This document shows positions 50,923 through 60,378 of a stretch of 64,000 nucleotides of DNA, piece by piece. This DNA is from Clostridium cellulovorans 743B (GTDB lineage: Bacteria; Bacillota; Clostridia; Clostridiales; Clostridiaceae). The notes below the pieces were generated by a model. It saw only the letters and a program-made list of their open reading frames with translations, was not told the origin of the DNA and searched no databases. Each line of letters begins with the position of its first letter. The first letter of the stretch is position 1. Location of the stretch: positions 4,774,001-4,838,000 of the forward strand of contig NC_014393.1 of NCBI RefSeq assembly GCF_000145275.1, read 5' to 3'. Position numbers and translations under genes: made by a program.

Positions 50923-51549
50923 ATGAGTAATCTGAATATTGATATATTAAATCAAAATATCCAAACCTTAATGGAACAAGAAGGTCTTACTCAACAACAA
51001 CTGGCAGAAAAGATTGATATGTCGCAGCCAAACTTTAGTCGTGCTTTCAACAATAAAGGTGGACAACGATTTACCTTAGAACAAATCTGCAAAATTGCTG
51101 ACCATTTTCAAGTTTCCGTAGATTTTCTTCTTGGTTTTGAAAAGCCTACAAACAAACTATCCGAAAAAGAAATATGTACACTATTTACTTCTCTTTTGGA
51201 GCAACGAAAACTTGTAAAATTTGATATTTCTCGTGAAGAAGAAATCTATACACCATACAAAACATTTGATGGGTATCCAGATTGTAATACTGAAAAAAAA
51301 CACATACAGTACAACGGCTTTCTTTTTCCTAGTTACTTTGACATTGGTCCTACTGACCGCTACACTGAAGACCAGTTGGATGATTTTCAATCTGACATCC
51401 TCTATGGCGGAAACAGTGATGAATCCAATAAACGTATAAATGCATTCTTTGATAGGTACTTCCAAATCTACGATATGTATTTGCATAATCAAATCACTAA
51501 GGAGTTCTTCCATGAAATAGTTGATAAGTTCCTTGCTGACCTATCATAA
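50923..51549 (+). CDS. Phage repressor, Cro/CI-type HTH
   Basis: 208 aa from the ATG at 50923 (GGAAAGGG upstream). An XRE-family HTH occupies ~5-70 (QNIQTLMEQEGLTQQQLAEKIDMSQPNFSRAFNN, FTLEQICKIADHFQVSVDFLLG). The C-terminal ~130 residues are an unrecognised acidic domain without a LexA/CI protease signature (no SxxK pair seen). It is the only plus-strand gene beside the leftward accessory operon and so is the best candidate for the lysogeny repressor. A bidirectional terminator follows. Confidence 0.8.
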   Translation: MSNLNIDILNQNIQTLMEQEGLTQQQLAEKIDMSQPNFSRAFNNKGGQRFTLEQICKIADHFQVSVDFLLGFEKPTNKLSEKEICTLFTSLLEQRKLVKFDISREEEIYTPYKTFDGYPDCNTEKKHIQYNGFLFPSYFDIGPTDRYTEDQLDDFQSDILYGGNSDESNKRINAFFDRYFQIYDMYLHNQITKEFFHEIVDKFLADLS

Positions 51550-51626
51550 TTATCTTTTTATTTTTATTATCGCACTGATTTTTCGTTTGCCCATCAAGTG
51601 CCACTTTAAGTAAAAAAGGCATAAAA

Positions 51627-51675
51627 ATAAGGGTTCTCACGATTTTATTTTTCTTAAAATCGTGAGAACCCTTAT
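51627..51675. terminator. Strong bidirectional terminator
   Basis: A perfect 21-bp inverted repeat (ATAAGGGTTCTCACG... and its complement) with a 7-nt T-rich loop, between the repressor and the convergent ImmA/IrrE-HTH gene, which ends at 51718. Confidence 0.85.
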
Positions 51676-51717
51676 AGATTCTGATGAGTATTTTAAAGTC
51701 GCACTTTAAAAATTTCT

Positions 51718-53625
51718 TTATTCTTTTCTTTCTGGTAATTTCAAATTTACATGAGCATCATCAATTTTGCTTTGCCACTCTTCCACAGAATCGTCTGGAT
51801 GATTCCAAATTAAAAACTTAACAAAATATGCTACTTGGTCGTATTTTTTATCAAATCCAGCTTTTGCCAACAAGTCTTCCATAAAAACAGGATTCATATA
51901 CAATGCTTTACAGATAGCCACTACATTTGCATACTTTTTTTCACAGCTTCCTTGGTTAATATATTTACTTATAGTCTGTGTAGATATATTACTCCTATAA
52001 CTTAATTCCGACTCATTAACATCTAATCTCTCCATGTGATACTTTAATGTTTTTCCGAACCCTTGTGGTAATTCTTCCATAATTTCAGCAATTTTTCCGG
52101 AAGAAACAACAACCTTTGAAAGTTCATCTCTTCTAGTAATTTTGCCCTGATTATCCTTATGGTTTGGATTATAGTTTGCCTCAATAAATGTATCAGAAGT
52201 AACATCTCGGCACAAAAAACATCTACGATAGAAAGTATCACTATAACTCGTACTTGCACTAATGTTCCTATCAAACACAAAACAGCACTCATCTACGTGT
52301 TCTAGTGCATACCTTGTAAGAATAGGCATATCATTCTCATTAAGTTCTATATATTTGGCTGTGTTCAAACAAACCATGCTATTTGCATATATTATCTTAC
52401 CATCTATAAATAATTCTCTTAGTACAGGATCCATAAAAATGACAAAAATTGCATTTTTCTCATCAATTACGAATGTTTGGTTCTTTCCCAATGTTCCCTT
52501 TGCAAAAGAGAATGGTGGAAGATACTTTCCATCTGAGAACACCTGTACACCATGAGCCTCATCATATCCTAACTCGATTACTCGAATTTTAGCAGCAATA
52601 GCAGATACCATAAAAAAAGTAGCCAACTCTCCTACTGCAAGTTCCATTAATTCAGCGTTTCGCATCATTGGATATTCGGCATGAAGTCTATGTAAGCATT
52701 CATCTAATTTTCTTTTGGTCATTTCTGCTGGCATAAGAATACGAGGTGCAAGCTGATTTGCCTGCCACTCCATCCATTTCAATGCAGGTGCATCTTGCGG
52801 AATTCCCTCATAAACCTCAACTATTTCACAAGAAATATGATTACAGTCTCCTTGCAGAATTTTTTGCAATTCAAACGGTTTACGATGTCTATCCCAATGT
52901 ACACACTCATGAATAATCGTGTTATTTGCTGTGCCAATATTATACATAAAATAGACATTTGGATTTATCAGCATTGTTCCCGGTTCTGTTACTATTTCGC
53001 AAGTTTCCTTGCGTAAAATATTAGTATATACAATGACCTTCTCGGATCCAAAATAAGTCTTACCAAATACACCTTCTTCCAATGGAGCAAAATATAGCTT
53101 CATCCCCATAGAAGCTACAATCTCTTCTACAGGTAATGCCATTGGCTGCATGAGTGCCTTCGGATAATGTCTACGCAAGAAATCCTCTGCATGACGTTCT
53201 ACATCTTCTTCGTACATATAAGGTACAAGATTTTGGCTAAGACTTCTATCTCGTTCATAACGACTTACATCATACTCTGAAACATTGGTTATTCTCACAT
53301 TGTGCAATCCGTTCTGTAACAATGCTCGGAAGAATATATTATAGCACTTGCAGTCCTCAAAGGTTTCCTGTCCATATCTAGTTTTTCCCGCTACTTCTAT
53401 ATCAGCATCGACTGTGGCACGAATCTCCAGTTCATCATTTCCCATATCTTTAAAGGTAACTCCAGATACATGAATATCTTGTAAACTCACCCAAGTAACA
53501 TATGAAATTACATCATTTTCAAAGCTATCCTTCGGTTGCGTTACAACAAAGGAAGATAGCCTTGCCATCATATCATCTATAAAATTGTCTTCTAGATATG
53601 CTTTGAACGATTCGTATTTTGCCAA
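51718..53625 (-). CDS. Large ImmA/IrrE-type metallopeptidase with C-terminal HTH
   Basis: 635 aa from the TTG at 53625, which has GAGGAGGAC upstream; an ATG 7 codons earlier overlaps that site. An N-terminal ~150-residue domain of unknown fold (SYVTWVSLQDIHVSGVTF, CYNIFFRALLQNG) precedes the zinc peptidase (~165-330) with NNTIIHECVHWDRH (HExxH) and EWQANQLAPRILMP (third ligand Glu). A linker region leads to an XRE-like HTH (~540-610, ELSYRSNISTQTISKYINQ). It is the last gene of the restriction operon (38-bp gap). ImmA-type peptidases cleave repressors, so a sensor, regulator or toxin-like effector are all possible. Confidence 0.78.
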   Translation of the reverse strand: MAKYESFKAYLEDNFIDDMMARLSSFVVTQPKDSFENDVISYVTWVSLQDIHVSGVTFKDMGNDELEIRATVDADIEVAGKTRYGQETFEDCKCYNIFFRALLQNGLHNVRITNVSEYDVSRYERDRSLSQNLVPYMYEEDVERHAEDFLRRHYPKALMQPMALPVEEIVASMGMKLYFAPLEEGVFGKTYFGSEKVIVYTNILRKETCEIVTEPGTMLINPNVYFMYNIGTANNTIIHECVHWDRHRKPFELQKILQGDCNHISCEIVEVYEGIPQDAPALKWMEWQANQLAPRILMPAEMTKRKLDECLHRLHAEYPMMRNAELMELAVGELATFFMVSAIAAKIRVIELGYDEAHGVQVFSDGKYLPPFSFAKGTLGKNQTFVIDEKNAIFVIFMDPVLRELFIDGKIIYANSMVCLNTAKYIELNENDMPILTRYALEHVDECCFVFDRNISASTSYSDTFYRRCFLCRDVTSDTFIEANYNPNHKDNQGKITRRDELSKVVVSSGKIAEIMEELPQGFGKTLKYHMERLDVNESELSYRSNISTQTISKYINQGSCEKKYANVVAICKALYMNPVFMEDLLAKAGFDKKYDQVAYFVKFLIWNHPDDSVEEWQSKIDDAHVNLKLPERKE

Positions 53626-53662
53626 TATGTAGTCCTCCTCACACAAATGTCTTTTAAATCTC

Positions 53663-55135
53663 TTATAATTCTAGCAACCCTATATCAATCTTTCCCTTTG
53701 CCAAATAACGTTCATATAACATACTTGCTGGGATAAGACGAATCTGGATGTTCTCCAATCCAAGTGCCTCTAACATAGGCATTCTTGCTGTTCCCTTTTT
53801 TATAATCTCATTCTTTTCCGTAGGCATCAAAAAGCAATTCTTTACCACTGAAATATTATGAGCCTTGATAAAGTCCTTGTATGCCAACTGATACAGATAC
53901 TGCTTCGTAACATCTCCAACACCTGGATTGCCACGAAGGGACTTTCCTTTTTCAAGCTGAATATTATAATACTTCGCATCGAAGATAATAAAATGGTCTG
54001 TACCATTTATCTGTGGAATGCTAATCAAATCTGGGATAAGCGTATCTGCAGCATCCACCTCTTCCATATCAATTCCCTTCCACTTCGGCTTTTCTATAAT
54101 ATTGATGAGAGCCTCGGAACTTCTGCTCTTAAATTCATCTGCCAAAGGCACTGACATTTTCAACTGACCGAGTGTAGTGTTCAGCTTATTATCAAATACA
54201 TCTGCACACACTTTCTCCCATACCGCATGGTAAGCAGTTGTTCCGAACATACTGATACCATCATTCTCTTCCAACATTCTTCTTTCTTGCGAAATATATG
54301 TGTAGATAGTCTTCAGAAGTATCTGCCTACGGGTATTAAATTGTATATTTAACTCTTTGTGCAAACGCTCAAGGATATAATCCTTGTCACCAAAATCAAG
54401 TAATATTTCCTCTGACAGTACCAATTCGTCTATGCCAAATAACTCATCCAATTGTGCATCGTGGAGCTGCTTGGAGCATTCCGTAAGAACACACTCGTGG
54501 AGTCGCTTGAAATAGTCCTTATCATCTTCCACCGTTTTACCCGTGTAAAGTTCCATGTAATATGGACGTTTATCTTCAATCATGGCAAAACTCTCATCAA
54601 TGGTCTTGCCCCACAGAATTTCTCCTTCCCCGTTTATTTCGATAATATCCTCACTATTCGTATAGATACCATATTCATAATAATCGTTGAGAAGAAATAG
54701 GATAACAGCCAGTATATTAAAACTACGGTTATCCCCATCTCCGTTGAAGATATTTATTATCTGCTCCTCCGAATTGCTGTATCTCTCCAGTACCTTAATC
54801 ACTTGCTTCATTTCGGTCAGTGGTTCTTTCTGTGACAGTAGATACTTCGGATATACCTTGATAACTCTGCTACCAGAAGTGATAACCCCCACATAGGTAA
54901 ATACATATAGGCAATCACCGCTTTCAGCTGTCTCATCGGTAATTTCTATATCCTCATCAAGCAAATCGGTCATTTCAAGCTGTGCTGTGTTATTCTTCAC
55001 GCTCTTAAGCACACCATAGGCTTTAAGGTTCTTGATGAACTTCTCCACCCCGGCTTCATCAAAAGAAAATATATTCTTCAGTTCGTTCTTGGTGTAGCGT
55101 TTCTGCTCCCTAACGTAACTTGAAACTATCTTCAT
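53663..55135 (-). CDS. LlaJI/McrC-like restriction subunit
   Basis: 490 aa. The N-terminal ~200 residues (YTKNELKNIFSFDEAGVEKFIKNL, YVFTYVGVITSGSRVIKVYPKYL) are the McrC/LlaJI-R2 recognition/adaptor part. The C-terminal PD-(D/E)XK nuclease is visible in DTLIPDLISIPQ (catalytic D) and HFIIFDAKYYNIQ (DxK). It would be the nuclease recruited by the McrB-like ATPase encoded just upstream (2-bp gap). With two C5 methylases in front, it fits the R2 subunit of an LlaJI-type system rather than a stand-alone McrC. Confidence 0.87.
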   Translation of the reverse strand: MKIVSSYVREQKRYTKNELKNIFSFDEAGVEKFIKNLKAYGVLKSVKNNTAQLEMTDLLDEDIEITDETAESGDCLYVFTYVGVITSGSRVIKVYPKYLLSQKEPLTEMKQVIKVLERYSNSEEQIINIFNGDGDNRSFNILAVILFLLNDYYEYGIYTNSEDIIEINGEGEILWGKTIDESFAMIEDKRPYYMELYTGKTVEDDKDYFKRLHECVLTECSKQLHDAQLDELFGIDELVLSEEILLDFGDKDYILERLHKELNIQFNTRRQILLKTIYTYISQERRMLEENDGISMFGTTAYHAVWEKVCADVFDNKLNTTLGQLKMSVPLADEFKSRSSEALINIIEKPKWKGIDMEEVDAADTLIPDLISIPQINGTDHFIIFDAKYYNIQLEKGKSLRGNPGVGDVTKQYLYQLAYKDFIKAHNISVVKNCFLMPTEKNEIIKKGTARMPMLEALGLENIQIRLIPASMLYERYLAKGKIDIGLLEL

Positions 55136-55137
55136 TC

Positions 55138-57711
55138 CTAATCTTCCTTATCGTAAAAATCTTCTCTGAATGTTGCACCAAAAATTTTAGTACCAATCTT
55201 ATCAAAAGCATCACACACAGCAGAATATTTACCAGTATCTGGGCAACCATCAAAGAAGCGGTGTTTACCCTGCTTTACCGCATCCTCATACAAATACATG
55301 ATTACCTTGCTCTTAAACGCAGCAATAAATGCCTTTTTATCAATAATCATACCGTTTTCATTAGATGCTATTGCCTTCTTAGATAAGAAGAATGGACCCA
55401 TCAGCTTATCTTCGTTAATTTTAAATTCACTTGATGACATCTTTGCATTAATAGCCTTACGCAGACGATTCCATTCGATTGTCTCATCAGAACCCTCAAG
55501 GATAATTTTTCCGATATCAGCAATTTTTTCTGCATTCTCATCAATGCCAAGATACTCAAAATTCCATCTTCTCTTGAACGCTGTATCCATTGGGAATACG
55601 CCCTGATCTGCACTATTCATTGTAGACCAGATAAACATATTGTCTGGAATACGAATACGGCTATACGCTTCTGGAGAACCACCAAGTTCCTTTGCAAGGT
55701 ATTTCTTTATATCCTCTGATGCTTGGATATCATATTCACTAACACCGTCTTCATCACGGTCAAGCAACTGGAATACATCACCAAAGACAGCCGCGACTTT
55801 TGCTCGGTTAATTTCCTCAATAATCAGTATATGAGGCTGTGGCATTAAGTCCCTTGCACTCTTTAATGCAGAAACGTACATCCTCATAAACGGTCCCGGC
55901 ACATACTCATAGGCAATTTCACTCTTTTTGCTTGCGTTCTCTGAAACGTTTACATACGGTCTAATTGCTCTGCCATGATTTCTTTCTACGCTATTATCTC
56001 CAATTGCCTCTGTACCATCTTGCTTTTTCGTTTTGAAACTATCATCACAATACAATCCGAGAAGAATTGGAAGCCTTGTTAATCCGTCTTCTTTGAATCG
56101 TTCGTAAAGCAAATCGTACTTCTCTTGTGCGGTTAGAGCATCATTTCTTAAAACTGCAAGAATTTCTTTTTTATCTGCATCCAACTGTACCGCGGGTTCA
56201 GCCTCTATCATCGTTGGCTTATATGTACCCACAAACTGTGAATAACTATATTCCGGATGAAAGGTCACCCTTTCTACCACAGTGCCATTATAGGATTCTG
56301 TAACTTTTTTAACGTCCTCTTTTAACAAATAGCTTTTTCCTGTACCAGGAGCCCCGAAAACGATACGATTTCTTTCAAATGATGTTTCCAATCCCGTCTT
56401 AAATACTAAATCCACAGTTTCCTCCACCTCGGTTCTTTCTTCATCCTTCTGGTAAGTGCCACGCAATAATTCTGCTACGGCAGACTTATAATCATTAATT
56501 GCCCATATTGACATTGCTGTCTTAAGGGAGTTATGTAGGTCAGATGACAACACACTTCTGCTAATATTTTTCTTAAGCCATTTAACTGTTCTTGTGCTTT
56601 TATAGTCAGCACTCTGATTTGGATTATCCGTGTCATTATAGAAATATTCTGATTCTATTCTACCGATATGAAATTCGGAAGGTTCTGCAAAAATAATATA
56701 ATCGCCAACTTTTACGTCATTGATAAAACGCCATACCTGTCCGATATCCTGACCTCTTCCTATGCCCTTCTTATCAAAATATTCATCATATCGAACAGCT
56801 AATGCATCCTTACTAACTATATCAGACAAATCTCCCATAGCAGACCAACCTATACAGACATGAGGATGCTCGTCCGATAATGCATCGTTTTTCTCCTTAA
56901 TATGAATACCAAATAAATTATGGTTAAAAACATCTTCACTATCATCTACATCTTTTGGCTCAATTACATCATCTATAATTTCTGGCATATCCATATATTC
57001 ACGATATGATTCAATAGTAGAACCTTCCCAAAAGGTATCACACGTAATAATATCAAATACATCTGCTTTATTTTGGTTGGAAAGCTCATCATTATCAATC
57101 ACATATTTGCCTTCCTTTTCTGTAATACATCCCGACCACTGTAAAACCTTTAACATTTCTCTAATTTGTCGGTCTTCATGTTTCCACTCATGTTCGCTCT
57201 CGTCTACGCTAACACTCACTGGATAATTACCTGTCCTTCTATAATCCAAAATATCAGAAATCAACTGTCCAATGTCAGGATTCTTTTTCTTTGCAACATT
57301 CTCATTATAAAAAATGAAATCCTTTATTTCTTCTTTAGTCAAATAAGCAATCAAACTGCCATGTAATAAGTTCATCGTATACAAAACTTTTACAATCACT
57401 CGCATCGGAGCCAATTTAATATTATCTTGCTTACTCTCGTTGTACGCTGCTGAAGTTCTCATATTAGGAAACTGAAACTTTTTAATAAAATTCAGTACAA
57501 CAGCACGGGTATTTCCTGCCGCAGCAGCCTTGGCACAATTACTCTTTTCATTCAGAGTAAAATAGAACCCCAAAGTCATCATATTATTATTTGCACTTTT
57601 ATCCTCTGCTGATGTCGGAACTGTATTTGTGGTAAAGCAATATCCTGCCTTTTTTAATGATTCATCAAGTACCGAAATTCTCAAATCATTTGTAAACAAA
57701 TAATGATACAC
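55138..57711 (-). CDS. McrB-like AAA+ GTPase/ATPase restriction subunit (LlaJI R1 type)
   Basis: 857 aa. An N-terminal region (~1-270) with restriction-enzyme-like helices (VVLNFIKKFQFPNMRTSAAYNES) is followed by an EVE/PUA-like beta domain (~285-410, VCIGWSAMGDLSDIV, VGDYIIFAEPSEFHIGRI) suited to reading a DNA base. The AAA+ motor (~455-760) has Walker A FGAPGTGKSYLLK, Walker B ILIIEEINRAKVAAVFGDVFQLLDR (the EEINR form of McrB), and sensor TMNSADQGVFPMDTAFKRRW. It is an NTP-driven motor partnering the McrC-like nuclease. It starts 3 bp after the second methylase. Confidence 0.9.
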   Translation of the reverse strand: MYHYLFTNDLRISVLDESLKKAGYCFTTNTVPTSAEDKSANNNMMTLGFYFTLNEKSNCAKAAAAGNTRAVVLNFIKKFQFPNMRTSAAYNESKQDNIKLAPMRVIVKVLYTMNLLHGSLIAYLTKEEIKDFIFYNENVAKKKNPDIGQLISDILDYRRTGNYPVSVSVDESEHEWKHEDRQIREMLKVLQWSGCITEKEGKYVIDNDELSNQNKADVFDIITCDTFWEGSTIESYREYMDMPEIIDDVIEPKDVDDSEDVFNHNLFGIHIKEKNDALSDEHPHVCIGWSAMGDLSDIVSKDALAVRYDEYFDKKGIGRGQDIGQVWRFINDVKVGDYIIFAEPSEFHIGRIESEYFYNDTDNPNQSADYKSTRTVKWLKKNISRSVLSSDLHNSLKTAMSIWAINDYKSAVAELLRGTYQKDEERTEVEETVDLVFKTGLETSFERNRIVFGAPGTGKSYLLKEDVKKVTESYNGTVVERVTFHPEYSYSQFVGTYKPTMIEAEPAVQLDADKKEILAVLRNDALTAQEKYDLLYERFKEDGLTRLPILLGLYCDDSFKTKKQDGTEAIGDNSVERNHGRAIRPYVNVSENASKKSEIAYEYVPGPFMRMYVSALKSARDLMPQPHILIIEEINRAKVAAVFGDVFQLLDRDEDGVSEYDIQASEDIKKYLAKELGGSPEAYSRIRIPDNMFIWSTMNSADQGVFPMDTAFKRRWNFEYLGIDENAEKIADIGKIILEGSDETIEWNRLRKAINAKMSSSEFKINEDKLMGPFFLSKKAIASNENGMIIDKKAFIAAFKSKVIMYLYEDAVKQGKHRFFDGCPDTGKYSAVCDAFDKIGTKIFGATFREDFYDKED

Positions 57712-57714
57712 GGA

Positions 57715-58935
57715 CTACACCTCCATTTCTTTTAACAAATCAGCAACTGCTAAAGCTACAGCCTTTGCAAGTTTTGGTGGCACCGCATTTCCAATCATCT
57801 GGTATGCATTCCCTTGCGAACCCACAAAATCAAAATCATCATCAAACGACTGCAACCTTGCAGCCTCTCTAACCGTAATTGAACGACTCTGTTTTGAATC
57901 ATAGTGGATAAACCGGTTCCCATCCTTATAAAGGTGTGCAATTATAGTAGTGCTTGGAAGATCTGGCTCCAACACATGGTATCTATGAATTGGAGACTTA
58001 GACCCTACTTTTTCTTCATACAATTCGCTAATTTTTTTACTATCATATTCTCTATTTCCAGTTTCAATATCTTCGGCTAAAATTCTAAATGTATCCATAT
58101 CACGTAAATTGTGATATCGTGGTTTATGCCATGTCACAATGCTTTCAGGTATCGAATGTGATTTTCTTCGAGAATGATTCTCCGTATCATAAAACGGAAC
58201 ACACGCTGGCAAATCCCCTATTGCCTCTTTAACCGTGATAATTCTCTCCCCCTTATATTTAGGGAGCAACTCCTTATAAAAATTTACGAGATATTCTTGA
58301 ATATTACAGTATCGTTTTTTATCAATACCAACAATAATCATCCTCTCTCTATTTTGTGGAACAGAATACTCACTTGCATTAATCTTAGCAATCCGCAAAT
58401 CATCTATTATTTCGTAGCCAATATCGGCAAAACCTTTCCTTATCAAATCAGTAATCGGTGTACCATCTGGAGCTGCACTCAAAATTCCCGGCACGTTTTC
58501 AAAGACAAATAATTTAGGTCTATATCTATTAACTACATTCAAATAGTGCTCAAACAGATAATTGCGGTAATCATCTCGCATACCATTTTCGTCTCTTACT
58601 CTCCCCGCCACTGAATATGCCTGACATGGTGGTCCACCAATGATAATATCTATACCATTTGCTTTATTGACAAAATAATCCAGTCCCCTGTTTGTACCGA
58701 ATTCCTCATCTTCCCATCCACCAAAAAGTTCTTCTTCTCTTTGGATATCAAAATGCATTACTCTTTCATCAGCATCTACTATACCCCACTTTGTTTTCAA
58801 CCTATTTACCAGTGTGTTTACTTGCGGTTTAAGCCATTCAACTGCTGCAACATCTTCATATTGACCACTTTGAAGGAATCCGTCCTCAAGACCACCACAT
58901 CCGGCAAACAAATCAATGATTTTATACTTCGACAT
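57715..58935 (-). CDS. C5-cytosine DNA methyltransferase M2
   Basis: 406 aa. Motifs: IIDLFAGCGGLEDGF (I), IIGGPPCQAYSVAG (IV, PCQ), FVFENVPGILS (VI), SVPQNRERMIIVG (VIII), ITVREAARLQSFDDDF (IX), YQMIGNAVPPKLA (X). The target-recognition region (~225-330) differs from its partner. It overlaps the first methylase by one base (ATGA-type junction). Two C5 methylases in one operon suit an asymmetric site whose strands are methylated separately. Confidence 0.93.
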   Translation of the reverse strand: MSKYKIIDLFAGCGGLEDGFLQSGQYEDVAAVEWLKPQVNTLVNRLKTKWGIVDADERVMHFDIQREEELFGGWEDEEFGTNRGLDYFVNKANGIDIIIGGPPCQAYSVAGRVRDENGMRDDYRNYLFEHYLNVVNRYRPKLFVFENVPGILSAAPDGTPITDLIRKGFADIGYEIIDDLRIAKINASEYSVPQNRERMIIVGIDKKRYCNIQEYLVNFYKELLPKYKGERIITVKEAIGDLPACVPFYDTENHSRRKSHSIPESIVTWHKPRYHNLRDMDTFRILAEDIETGNREYDSKKISELYEEKVGSKSPIHRYHVLEPDLPSTTIIAHLYKDGNRFIHYDSKQSRSITVREAARLQSFDDDFDFVGSQGNAYQMIGNAVPPKLAKAVALAVADLLKEMEV

Positions 58936-60026
58936 TATTCTCGTCCTTTCAGATAATCTTTCAATTTAATAGCCACCACCTGCCCTAGCATCGGTGGAAC
59001 AGCATTTCCGACTTGGCGATACTGCTCAGATTTATTTCCGTAAAAAATGAAATCATCTGGAAAACTCTGCAATCTTGCACTTTCTCTCACCGTAGGTATT
59101 CTGTTCCACTTATAATGAAAGTGCGACCTATGCCCTGTATTAATTGTATTAGACGGTTTCTTACTATGATATCGAGTAAGGGCCTCATGATATTTATATA
59201 TTCCCTGATACTCTTCTGGTAAAGCCTTATAATTTTTACCTTCTGGTACTAACGAAATCATGCGCTTTGTTTTTTCTATTGGAATACTCCCAATATGATT
59301 ACGAACTGTATGTGAGTTTTTACGCATCAGTCTTTGATACGCATTCTGTGGCTCTGAAATATAGCTCTGTTCCTCTTCTCCGTATATTATCTCACCTTCT
59401 GCTGTTTGTAATGATGGCAAATCGCCAATTGCATCCTCGCTAGTAACATAATTTTCCTTATCAACAAACGCTTCTGGAAATTCGAACTCAGTATCCGAAT
59501 TTCTTAATCCAACAAAGAAAACACGCTTTCTTATCTGTGGAATTCCATAATCAGGAGCATACAACAACTTCGGAGTCATTCTATAACCAATCTCTTTAAA
59601 ATCCTCAATAATTCTCTTTGCTCCTATTCCACCATTTGTTTGAATCATACCTGGAACATTTTCCAAAACAACAGCTTGAGGCTGTAATCTTTCAGCCAAT
59701 TTCACCATTGCAACATATAATGAATTTCTCTTATCATTCATATCTCTTGGTCCAGCAATGGAAAATCCTTGACATGGTGGTCCACCTACTAATACATCAA
59801 GCTGAATATTTTTTTCTGCTAAATAATCAACAATAACATCTATATTATCATGATTAAACAAGTCTAATTTCATTGATTCAGCCGTACCATGATTAGCTTT
59901 AAATGTTTTTAGAGCTGCGTCATCGAAATCAACACCTAAAACAACATCATATCCAGCATCATAAAAACCACGGGATAAACCGCCCGCCCCGGAAAACAAA
60001 TCTACGCAAGTAAATTTCTTACTCAT
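58935..60026 (-). CDS. C5-cytosine DNA methyltransferase M1
   Basis: 363 aa. Motifs: CVDLFSGAGGLSRGFYDAGY (I), LVGGPPCQGFSIAG (IV), VVLENVPGMIQ (VI), GIPQIRKRVFFVG (VIII), PTVRESARLQSFPDDF (IX), YRQVGNAVPPMLG (X). Shorter than M2. It is the first methylase of the operon, 18 bp after the small HTH gene, as expected if methylation is to precede restriction. Confidence 0.94.
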   Translation of the reverse strand: MSKKFTCVDLFSGAGGLSRGFYDAGYDVVLGVDFDDAALKTFKANHGTAESMKLDLFNHDNIDVIVDYLAEKNIQLDVLVGGPPCQGFSIAGPRDMNDKRNSLYVAMVKLAERLQPQAVVLENVPGMIQTNGGIGAKRIIEDFKEIGYRMTPKLLYAPDYGIPQIRKRVFFVGLRNSDTEFEFPEAFVDKENYVTSEDAIGDLPSLQTAEGEIIYGEEEQSYISEPQNAYQRLMRKNSHTVRNHIGSIPIEKTKRMISLVPEGKNYKALPEEYQGIYKYHEALTRYHSKKPSNTINTGHRSHFHYKWNRIPTVRESARLQSFPDDFIFYGNKSEQYRQVGNAVPPMLGQVVAIKLKDYLKGRE

Positions 60027-60044
60027 AAAACTATCCTCATTTCA

Positions 60045-60224
60045 TCATTTTTTCTTATTTTCTTTTTTTCTATAATCAACAGGTTTCGGACAATCTTCTG
60101 GTATTGCCCATACTTCCCCAACTTTAAAGGCACCTTCAATTCTATCTTCAGAACATAAAATCTGAACTCTTCTTTGAGAAATGCCCCATTTTTCTGCTGC
60201 TTGGCTTGCACTCATGTATCCCAT
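60045..60224 (-). CDS. Small HTH protein heading the restriction operon
   Basis: 59 aa from the ATG at 60224 (GGAGGTGTATTGT upstream). A MerR/excisionase-like winged HTH is visible: YMSASQAAEKWGISQRRVQILCSEDRIEGAFKVGEVWAIPEDC, followed by a basic tail. It could be an autoregulator of the operon, like a C protein, though the fold differs from the classical XRE-type C proteins. A good promoter lies just upstream at 60253-60281. Confidence 0.78.
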   Translation of the reverse strand: MGYMSASQAAEKWGISQRRVQILCSEDRIEGAFKVGEVWAIPEDCPKPVDYRKKENKKK

Positions 60225-60252
60225 ACAATACACCTCCATTATCACATATAGT

Positions 60253-60281
60253 ATTATATTCCACGGGACGAACAAAAGCAA
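60253..60281 (-). promoter_or_regulatory. Promoter of the restriction-modification operon
   Basis: On the minus strand: TTGCTT (60276-60281), a 17-bp spacer, and a perfect TATAAT (60253-60258), about 30 bp before the HTH start. Confidence 0.72.
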
Positions 60282-60311
60282 TATTTATGACTCGCATTCT
60301 GCTAAAAATTT

Positions 60312-60347
60312 GGTGCAGCATATCATCCATTTATGATATACTACACC
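60312..60347. promoter_or_regulatory. 36-bp operator-like palindrome between divergent genes
   Basis: Arms GGTGCAGCATATCAT and ATGATATACTACACC (13 of 15 pairs) around a 6-bp centre. It lies 31 bp upstream of the 60379 start, overlapping any promoter for that gene, and 31 bp upstream of the restriction operon -35 box. It is a strong candidate for a dimeric wHTH regulator, most simply the 60379 protein. Confidence 0.6.
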
Positions 60348-60378
60348 TATAACAATCAACATAATTACGAGGTACACT

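Noticed and set aside
53663..57711. Stand-alone type IV McrBC system cutting methylated DNA
   Set aside because: Two C5 methylases are co-transcribed directly upstream in LlaJI order. A methylation-dependent nuclease would be self-destructive in that setting, so an LlaJI-type system is the better reading.
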